From Candidatus Sulfopaludibacter sp. SbA3 (lineage in GTDB: Bacteria; Acidobacteriota; Terriglobia; Bryobacterales; Bryobacteraceae): a DNA stretch of 7,222 nt. The translations under genes and the position numbers were made by a program. The notes beneath the pieces are model-generated. The model did not search any database, was not told the DNA's origin, and worked only from the letters and a program-made list of their open reading frames with translations. Positions within the stretch are counted from its first letter, which is position 1; the number at the start of each line of letters is the position of its first letter. The stretch lies in assembly GCA_900290315.1 (NCBI GenBank), contig OKRF01000329.1, positions 1 to 7,222 of the forward strand, read 5' to 3'. Below, one piece after another: positions 1 to 4,631 of the stretch.

Positions 1-57
1 TCAGCCGCAACCCCGACTTTCAGTCGGAACCTAATTCTACCGGCTTTAGCCGGTAGT
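1..57. repeat. Array of short REP-like hairpins, truncated at the window edge
   Basis: Two complete inverted repeats and part of a third lie side by side. The right one pairs CTACCGGC (37-44) with GCCGGTAG (49-56) around a TTTA loop. The middle one pairs CCGAC (13-17) with GTCGG (23-27) around TTTCA. The left edge begins TCAGCCGC, which matches the second arm of a further hairpin whose first arm is outside the window. The arms differ in sequence but keep the pairing, and both complete second arms are followed by similar or related text (GCAACC at 7-12, GGAACC at 26-31). This resembles REP/BIME-type intergenic repeats. The right hairpin starts three bases past the methyltransferase stop on the minus strand, so it may also act as its terminator, although no clear T-run follows. 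The family name is inferred; copy number elsewhere in the genome is unknown. Confidence 0.55.
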
Positions 58-59
58 CA

Positions 60-740
60 TTAAAAAATCGAGGGAAGCAGCCGGAAGCGCGTGTGCTTGC
101 AATACTCCGCGTATCCGGGCAGTTCTTGCCGCAGAACGCGTTCTTCATCGCGGAGCCGGAAGACGAGAACGGGGATAAGGAGTAGTGCGGGCACGAAAGC
201 CACATACGAGCCGAGTGCGCCAGGTGTGGCGAGGATCATCAGCACGAAACCGCTATACATGGGGTGTCGCACCACGCGGTAAGGGCCATTCGTGATCACC
301 TTCTGACCGGCTTCCACCTGAACAATGGCGGAGGCGAAGCTATTGAACCGGAGGACGTAGAGGACTAAGAGCCAGGCAATCAGGATGATGACCAGCGAGA
401 CGCCCGTCAGCCACACTGGCACTCCACCCAGAAGAGCCGCGGACCAGCGAAAGCGATAATCCAGACCAGGCAGCACGAGACTACCGACCCAGAGCGGCAC
501 CCAAAGCATTTTGAATTGTCTTTGTTCGCGCCTCGGCTCCTTGTTTTTGAGGCGGCGTTCCAGGAGCTGGGGATCGCGGCGATAGAAATAGGCGACGAAT
601 ACCGCGTTGAACACAACGAATATTCCGACAAACACCCAGCCCTGCCAGAACCTGAATGAACCGGCGGGCGCGAACATCAGCGCCACCACCATGGGCAGCA
701 CAAGCACGAGTCGGAGGGTCAGCCTGGACTTCAAACTCAT
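60..740 (-). CDS. Isoprenylcysteine carboxyl methyltransferase-like membrane methyltransferase
   Basis: Product of 226 aa from ATG 740. It is a multi-span membrane protein with hydrophobic segments at about residues 9-28, 33-52, 79-92, 105-130 and 163-195. The C-terminal half carries the signature of the ICMT / phospholipid methyltransferase (PEMT) superfamily: GPYRVVRHPMYSG at 152-164, an EE pair at 199-200, and PGYAEYCKHTRFRLLP at 208-223. In this family these residues form the S-adenosylmethionine pocket at the membrane face. The substrate cannot be told from sequence; bacterial members methylate small molecules, lipids or unknown substrates, and prenylated proteins are unlikely here. The reading frame is open up to a TTG at 779, but the 13 extra residues are not hydrophobic and overlap a permease-like relic in another frame, so ATG 740 is preferred. 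No strong ribosome binding site is visible. It appears monocistronic and is followed by hairpins at 13-56. Confidence 0.85.
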   Translation of the reverse strand: MSLKSRLTLRLVLVLPMVVALMFAPAGSFRFWQGWVFVGIFVVFNAVFVAYFYRRDPQLLERRLKNKEPRREQRQFKMLWVPLWVGSLVLPGLDYRFRWSAALLGGVPVWLTGVSLVIILIAWLLVLYVLRFNSFASAIVQVEAGQKVITNGPYRVVRHPMYSGFVLMILATPGALGSYVAFVPALLLIPVLVFRLRDEERVLRQELPGYAEYCKHTRFRLLPSIF

Positions 741-747
741 TCGACGT

Positions 748-801
748 CTACTCGTACCGCAATGCGGCCACCGGGTCAAGCCCGGCGCGAGCCCATGTTT
801 C
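748..801 (-). pseudogene. Relic of the C-terminal tail of an ADOP/FtsX-type permease
   Basis: Read on the minus strand, this stretch ends ARAGLDPVAALRYE followed by a TAG stop at 748-750. The closing pattern D-P-x-x-A-L-R-x-E-stop is the characteristic end of MacB/FtsX-like acidobacterial permeases. The permease at the right of this window ends the same way (ARRASRIDPIQALRVE, stop). Upstream the frame stays open to about 861 (ATG) but has no hydrophobic segments, so the membrane part is gone. The methyltransferase ATG lies only seven bases past this stop. I infer a remnant left after deletion or replacement of a permease gene that once sat upstream of the methyltransferase. The match covers only about ten to fourteen residues, so chance similarity remains possible. 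Confidence 0.4.
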
Positions 802-868
802 GTTGACGGGGAACAGCCGCACGTCTTCTGATTTTTGCGCCGGAGTTGCTCGCGATACCATATAGCCT

Positions 869-910
869 GGACTCCCCTCTAAGGGTGAGTCCGTTGTCTT
901 GAGGGGAGGA
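869..910 (+). promoter_or_regulatory. Leader with two competing hairpins and a strong Shine-Dalgarno site
   Basis: The leader of the FG-GAP gene has a ribosome binding site GGGGAGGA at 903-910, eight bases before ATG 919. Upstream, GGACTC-CCCT (869-878) pairs with AGGG (882-885) and GAGTCC (887-892), with a three-base loop and one bulged T at 886. The same bases CTCCCCTC (872-879) are also perfectly complementary to GAGGGGAG (901-908), which contains the Shine-Dalgarno core. The two pairings cannot coexist: the first leaves the ribosome site free and the second hides it. This is the architecture of a translational on/off leader. No known riboswitch aptamer is recognised, and regulation is inference from base pairing alone. 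I see no convincing -35/-10 pair upstream; TATAGC at 861-866 is only a weak candidate. Confidence 0.4.
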
Positions 911-918
911 CCAGCACT

Positions 919-2088
919 ATGAAGCGTGCTCTCGTGTATGGCACCTTAATCCTGGTTGCGTGCGCCGCGGCCGGGCTCGTCGTTTCCCATGCGGACCTTC
1001 TCGCGGCGCAGAAGGGGCGGTCTCAGGGTGAATCGTCCCAGTCCGGCGGCCTGCGTTCTTTTGAAATTGTTCCGCTGGAGACAGTTTCGGAAACTTCCTC
1101 CAACGCCAGCATCGGCGACCTCAACGGCGATGGATTTCCCGATATCGTGTTGGTCAAAGGACGTCATTGGCAGGTGACCAGCCTGATCTTTTTCGGCGAT
1201 GGAAAAGGACACTTCACGCCGGGGCCGCCACTACCGAGTAAAGCCACCAAGAGTTACTCAGGATCTTTGACGGACATGACTAAGAGTGGCCACCTGGACA
1301 TGGTTTTGAGCAATGACCAGCCGGACTCAAAGTTGGTCCTCCGCAACGACGGCAAGGGTAATTTCAGTGTTGGGGGCACGTACGGCGATCCGCATTGGCC
1401 CACCCGAAACGCCGCGGTGGGAGACCTGAATGGGGATGGCTATCCGGATATTGCGGTGGCAAACCGGGGCACTGCCAGCTACGTCTGCCTGAATGACGGC
1501 AAACTCCATTTCGACTGCCGTCCACTGGAGAACTCGCCGAGCGCGGCCACGGTGGCGATTGCGGATATGGACGCCGACGGCGCGAATGATGTCATTTACG
1601 CGTGCCGGGATTCCTGCCAGAGTCTGGCGTATTTCAACGACCGCAAGGGCGGCTTTCCCCGGAGGGTGCCTTGGGGGCCACCAAATTCGTCCACCCGAGC
1701 CATGGCAGTGGCCGACTTTGATGGCGATGGCCATCTGGACATCGCCGCCTGTCATGAGACCCTGGGCTGTTTTGTGTACCTCAATGACGGCAAAGGCCAC
1801 TTTGGCAGCGGTATTCAATTCCAGACTCCCGAAGCGTTGCCCTATTCCATGATCGCCGCCGATTTGAATCGCGACCGCCGGCCGGAGATCATTGTCGGTT
1901 ATGTAAATGCTCCGGGGGTGATCTATTTCAATGGCGGCGCTATTTCAATGGCGGCGCAGGAACAAAATATCAGGCGGTTCCATTCGGTGACGGGAAGGGA
2001 TCGATTTATGGAATGGCGGCGGGGGATCTCAACGGCGACGGCTGGCCGGACGTCGTGGTGGCGCGGTCAGACGCGCCCAGTTTTATGA
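919..2088 (+). CDS. FG-GAP/VCBS repeat beta-propeller protein, 3' end frameshifted
   Basis: Product of 389 aa as it now reads. The N-terminus is an export signal: MKR, then a hydrophobic stretch to about residue 22. LVAC at 12-15 fits a lipobox, so it could be a lipoprotein or a protein with a cleaved signal peptide. Six FG-GAP/VCBS repeats follow with calcium-loop cores such as DLNGDGFPD at about 67-79, 117-130, 168-180 (DLNGDGYPD), 215-228, 265-277 (DFDGDGHLD) and 313-326, each preceded or followed by NDGKGxF-like turns. Such proteins form extracellular beta-propellers that bind Ca2+ and usually mediate adhesion or ligand binding; the ligand here is unknown. After residue 340 the sequence turns into basic, non-propeller text because of a 17-bp tandem duplication (1923-1957). 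Removing one copy restores a seventh repeat (AAGDLNGDGWPDVVVA, 2016-2063) and a natural stop at 2112-2114, giving 392 aa. The current product lacks the closing blade and is probably impaired. The start is supported by GGGGAGGA eight bases upstream. Confidence 0.85.
   Translation: MKRALVYGTLILVACAAAGLVVSHADLLAAQKGRSQGESSQSGGLRSFEIVPLETVSETSSNASIGDLNGDGFPDIVLVKGRHWQVTSLIFFGDGKGHFTPGPPLPSKATKSYSGSLTDMTKSGHLDMVLSNDQPDSKLVLRNDGKGNFSVGGTYGDPHWPTRNAAVGDLNGDGYPDIAVANRGTASYVCLNDGKLHFDCRPLENSPSAATVAIADMDADGANDVIYACRDSCQSLAYFNDRKGGFPRRVPWGPPNSSTRAMAVADFDGDGHLDIAACHETLGCFVYLNDGKGHFGSGIQFQTPEALPYSMIAADLNRDRRPEIIVGYVNAPGVIYFNGGAISMAAQEQNIRRFHSVTGRDRFMEWRRGISTATAGRTSWWRGQTRPVL
1923..1957 (+). repeat. 17-bp perfect tandem duplication causing a frameshift
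   Basis: The unit CTATTTCAATGGCGGCG occurs at 1923-1939 and again, identically, at 1940-1956, with period 17 extending one base to 1957. Seventeen is not a multiple of three, so the downstream frame shifts. Taking out one unit lets the FG-GAP gene read through a seventh DxNGDGxPD repeat to a stop at 2114, which strongly suggests the single-copy state is ancestral. Perfect identity of the copies points to a recent event, or to an assembly error. Confidence 0.93.
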
Positions 2089-2128
2089 TGTTCAATCGCC
2101 CGCCCAGGAAGTGAGTCAATACCGCTCA

Positions 2129-2157
2129 GGCATCATGACAGCCATTCAGTTGATGCC
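2129..2157. promoter_or_regulatory. Inverted repeat upstream of the antitoxin gene, possible operator
   Basis: GGCATCA (2129-2135) and TGATGCC (2151-2157) form a perfect 7-bp inverted repeat with a 15-base spacer, ending 11 bases before the antitoxin ATG at 2169. Ribbon-helix-helix antitoxins usually repress their own promoter by binding paired sites in this position, so this is a candidate autoregulatory operator. I see no clear -35/-10 pair, and the assignment rests on position and symmetry only. Confidence 0.3.
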
Positions 2158-2168
2158 ATGGTAGCAGC

Positions 2169-2432
2169 ATGAGGACCACGGTCACTCTCGATCCCGACGT
2201 GGAGAGACTGATTCGCAACGCAATGAGAGAACGTTCCATCTCTTTCAAAGAAGCCCTGAACGAAGCTGCGCGAATCGGCCTTCGCGGCGCCGGACTCAAA
2301 CCTACCGGCAGATTCACCCAGAAGACGTTTCGCACGGGTGAGGCGCGGGAGTTCCGTTGGGATAAAGCGCTGGCGGCCGCTGACGCTTTGGAGCATGAAG
2401 AACTGAACCGGAAGATCGCGTTGCATAAATGA
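2169..2432 (+). CDS. vapB: VapB-type ribbon-helix-helix antitoxin
   Basis: Product of 87 aa. Residues 1-40 fit a ribbon-helix-helix DNA-binding fold: the beta strand MRTTVTLDPDV, a helix about residues 10-21 (VERLIRNAMRER) and a second helix after SISFKEALNEAARIGL. The C-terminal part (about 45-87: KTFRTGEAREFRWDKALAAADALEHEE) is the charged, flexible tail that in VapB proteins wraps into the toxin active site. Its stop overlaps the toxin start by ATGA (2429-2432), the usual translational coupling of such pairs. The upstream ATGs at 2136 and 2153 are out of frame, so 2169 is the natural start, although the ribosome site (GTAGCAGC) is weak. The antitoxin is full length, while its partner has lost its middle. 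It could still repress its own operon or neutralise related toxins elsewhere; that is inference. Confidence 0.85.
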   Translation: MRTTVTLDPDVERLIRNAMRERSISFKEALNEAARIGLRGAGLKPTGRFTQKTFRTGEAREFRWDKALAAADALEHEELNRKIALHK

Positions 2433-2689
2433 TCGTTCGCGACGCCAACCTTCTGATCTACGCGGTCAACGAAGACACGCCGCGCCACCTGTCGATTCTA
2501 CGTGAATTGCTCCTGCCTTTAGGCACCGCGGGCAATCTCACTTCGGACGCTCATTTGGCCGCGTTGCCCGTCGAGCACGGGGCGGAACTCTGCTCCTCCG
2601 ATACGGACTTTGCGAGATTCAAGGGCCTGCAAGTGGCGCAACCCGCTCTGCTGAGCACCGCGCACCCCTTCAGGCCCTTTGAGAGTTAG
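2429..2689 (+). CDS. vapC: VapC-like PIN-domain toxin with an internal in-frame deletion
   Basis: Product of 86 aa, whereas PIN toxins of this subfamily are normally about 130-145 aa. The N-terminus MIVRDANLLIYAVNEDTPRH (1-20) is the classic first PIN strand with catalytic Asp5. The sequence then jumps directly to LSILRELL, GTAGNLTSDAHLAAL (third acid, Asp40) and CSSDTDFARFKGL (Asp58/Asp60), which in intact relatives begin around residue 80-85. About 50-60 residues are therefore missing, including the central helices and the conserved glutamate near position 40-45 needed for Mg2+ coordination. PIN toxins are ribonucleases that cleave tRNA or rRNA; this one is probably inactive. The tail after QPALL is also longer than usual. 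Translation should be coupled to the antitoxin by ATGA. The last four bases overlap the 3' end of tpiA on the other strand. Confidence 0.82.
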   Translation: MIVRDANLLIYAVNEDTPRHLSILRELLLPLGTAGNLTSDAHLAALPVEHGAELCSSDTDFARFKGLQVAQPALLSTAHPFRPFES

Positions 2690-3435
2690 AAATTCACAAT
2701 GGAAGCGAACGACACCGGGTCCAGCGCCGCGCCGCCTACCAGCGAGCCGTCGATATCGGGCTGCGCCATCAGGCTCTTGACATTGTCGGGCTTGACGCTG
2801 CCGCCGTACAGGATGCGCACCGCGTCGGCGGCATCCTTGCCGAACTTCTCACGCACCTGGGCGCGAATCACTTTGTGGGCGTCGGCCGCGATTTCCGGAG
2901 TCGCCGTCTTGCCGGTTCCGATGGCCCAGACCGGTTCGTAGGCAATCACGATTTTGGCGAACTGCTGCTCGCTGAGGCCCGCGATCCCTTTCTGGAACTG
3001 GCTCACCAGCACGGTTTCAGTATTGCCGCTCTCGCGCTCTTCCAGCCGCTCGCCCACGCAGACGATGGGGGTGAGGCCGAACTCCAGCGCCGCCTGGGTG
3101 CGCTTCAGAACGGTCTCATCCGTCTCGCCGAAATACTGACGGCGTTCGCTGTGGCTGATAATCGCGTGACTGGCGCCCACCGCTTTCAGCATCGGTCCCG
3201 ATATTTCTCCCGTGAACGCGCCTTCCTTGGCCCACGCCACGTTTTGCGCTCCCACCTGGATGGGCGATCCTTTCGCGGCATCCACGGCCGCGGCGAGGTT
3301 GGTGAAAGGAGGACAGATCACAATCTCGCAATGCTCGGATTTCTCGACCAGCGGCCGGAATTTCTCGAAGAAGGTCTGGGTTTCCGCGGGCGTTTTGTAC
3401 ATTTTCCAATTGCCCGCCATGACTGGTTTTCTCAT
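2686..3435 (-). CDS. tpiA: Triosephosphate isomerase
   Basis: Product of 249 aa, the normal length for the family. It interconverts dihydroxyacetone phosphate and glyceraldehyde 3-phosphate in cytosolic glycolysis and gluconeogenesis. All active-site landmarks are present: Asn9 and Lys11 in AGNWKM, His95 in ISHSERR, Glu167 in AYEPVWAIGTG with the mobile loop following (about 168-178), YGGSV at 210-214 and GGAAL at 234-238. The frame is open eight codons further upstream, but ATG 3435 gives the standard MRKPVMAGNWKM start and overlaps the deoB stop by ATGA (3432-3435), so the two are probably co-translated. In many bacteria tpiA sits with pgk and secG; here neither is visible, and the gene instead meets the toxin gene tail-to-tail with a four-base overlap, leaving no room for a terminator between them. 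The sequence appears intact and functional. Confidence 0.97.
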   Translation of the reverse strand: MRKPVMAGNWKMYKTPAETQTFFEKFRPLVEKSEHCEIVICPPFTNLAAAVDAAKGSPIQVGAQNVAWAKEGAFTGEISGPMLKAVGASHAIISHSERRQYFGETDETVLKRTQAALEFGLTPIVCVGERLEERESGNTETVLVSQFQKGIAGLSEQQFAKIVIAYEPVWAIGTGKTATPEIAADAHKVIRAQVREKFGKDAADAVRILYGGSVKPDNVKSLMAQPDIDGSLVGGAALDPVSFASIVNF

Positions 3436-4598
3436 ACGATTTGATTCAAAAAACTGCATCCTTCCTGAATACTTGTCTCGAAGTTCGCGGCCACCGTCTG
3501 GCCGATGTCCGAAAGCGACCCGCGCAGCCCCAGGTCTACGCCATGCTTCACTGTGGGCCCGCTGGCCAGCACCGGCACATACTCGCGGCTATGGTCCGTG
3601 CCGGGAATGGTGGGGTCGCAACCGTGGTCAGCGGTGAAAATGGCCGCATCGCGCGGGCGCAGCGCGCTCTGAAACTGGGGCAGCCAGGCGTCGAACTGTT
3701 CCAGCGCCGCGCCGTAGCCTTCCACATCGTTGCGGTGGCCGTACTGTTGATCGAAATCCACCAGGTTGACGAAGATCAGGCCGCGCTCCAGGAACTCCAT
3801 CGCTTCCAGGGTCTTGGCCATACCATCGCTGTTGTTCTTCGTCTTGCACGATTCGCCGATTCCCCGTCCCAGAAACACGTCGAAGATCTTGCCGACGCTG
3901 TGCACCGCGGTGCCATTTTCCTCCAGCCGGTCCAGCAGCATCCCCTTGGGCGGCGGCACGGCGTAATCGTGCCGGTTGGCGGTGCGCGTGAAGTGGCCCG
4001 GCGAGCCCGTGAACGGCCGCGCAATCACGCGTCCCACTTCGTGCGGGCCAGTGAGAATGTCACGCGCCGTCTCGCAGATCTTGTACTGTTCCCACAACGG
4101 GATCACCTCTTCGTGCGCCGCCACCTGGAACACGCTATCGGCCGACGTGTAGACAATCGGCGAGCCGGTGCGCATGTGCTCGGTGCCCAACTCCTGGATG
4201 ATCTCCGTGCCCGAAGCCGCCTTGTTGCCCAGTGACCCGCGCCCGATGCGCCGCTCGAACTCGTGCAGGATCTCCGGCGGAAACCCGTGCGGATAAAGCG
4301 GAAACGGCTTGGTCAGATGGATGCCCACCATCTCCCAATGGCCCGTGGTGGTGTCCTTACCCGGCGATGCCAGCGTGCAGCGTCCATACGCGCCGCTGGG
4401 CGCCGCCGCGGCCGGGATTCCATGAAGCGGCTTGATATTTCCCAGCCCCATGGCGGCCATATGCGGCAGTTTCAGGCCTCGCATGCGTGCGATATTGCCC
4501 AACGTGTCGCCGCCGGGAGGGTCTCCATAGCTGGCGGCATCCGGCATCGCGCCGATTCCCACGCTGTCCAGAACAATCCAGATGACTCGCTGAAACAC
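3432..4598 (-). CDS. deoB: Phosphopentomutase
   Basis: Product of 388 aa, typical for DeoB. It interconverts ribose or deoxyribose 1-phosphate and the 5-phosphates in nucleoside salvage, linking nucleosides to the pentose phosphate pathway and, through deoxyribose-phosphate aldolase, to glyceraldehyde 3-phosphate. Alkaline-phosphatase superfamily metal and nucleophile residues are all visible: Asp11 in IVLDSVGIG, the phosphorylated Thr in GKDTTTGHWE (about 84-85), Asp281 in VNLVDFD, His288 in YGHR, Asp324-His325 in TADHGCDPT and His336 in DHSREY. The start is GTG 4598 (MFQRVIWIVLDS), which matches family N-termini; TTG 4601 and GTG 4616 are alternatives a few residues upstream. The frame stays open much further upstream, but that part runs antisense through the permease and is not DeoB-like. 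It is first in an operon with tpiA (ATGA overlap) and diverges from the permease with only 33 bases between starts. Confidence 0.95.
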   Translation of the reverse strand: MFQRVIWIVLDSVGIGAMPDAASYGDPPGGDTLGNIARMRGLKLPHMAAMGLGNIKPLHGIPAAAAPSGAYGRCTLASPGKDTTTGHWEMVGIHLTKPFPLYPHGFPPEILHEFERRIGRGSLGNKAASGTEIIQELGTEHMRTGSPIVYTSADSVFQVAAHEEVIPLWEQYKICETARDILTGPHEVGRVIARPFTGSPGHFTRTANRHDYAVPPPKGMLLDRLEENGTAVHSVGKIFDVFLGRGIGESCKTKNNSDGMAKTLEAMEFLERGLIFVNLVDFDQQYGHRNDVEGYGAALEQFDAWLPQFQSALRPRDAAIFTADHGCDPTIPGTDHSREYVPVLASGPTVKHGVDLGLRGSLSDIGQTVAANFETSIQEGCSFLNQIV

Positions 4599-4619
4599 CA
4601 AATTCGACTGTAACACGCG

Positions 4620-4625
4620 TATACT
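4620..4625 (+). promoter_or_regulatory. Probable -10 element of a leaderless promoter for the permease
   Basis: TATACT matches the bacterial -10 consensus TATAAT at five of six bases and ends six bases before the permease ATG at 4632. Transcription from it would begin at or very near the A of the start codon, giving a leaderless mRNA. This agrees with the absence of any Shine-Dalgarno sequence before the ATG (CTTTCCCC). No good -35 hexamer is visible at the expected distance. The overlapping palindrome GTATAC (4619-4624) sits in the middle of the short divergent deoB/permease gap. Confidence 0.4.
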
Positions 4626-4631
4626 TTCCCC

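Noticed and set aside
1..57. CRISPR array
   Set aside because: The repeats are short hairpins with tiny spacers of related sequence, with neither the 24-40 base direct repeats nor unique spacers expected of CRISPR.
741..779. Methyltransferase starting at TTG 779
   Set aside because: The added residues are not conserved-looking and overlap the permease-tail relic in another frame; ATG 740 gives a normal membrane N-terminus.
1327..1818. 163-codon open frame antisense to the FG-GAP gene
   Set aside because: It mirrors the repetitive Asp/Gly codons of the propeller repeats, and has no ribosome site or independent features.
3441..4235. 264-codon open frame on the plus strand across deoB
   Set aside because: Antisense to a clear phosphopentomutase with all active-site residues; the translation is low-complexity His/Arg/Ala-rich text with no family features.
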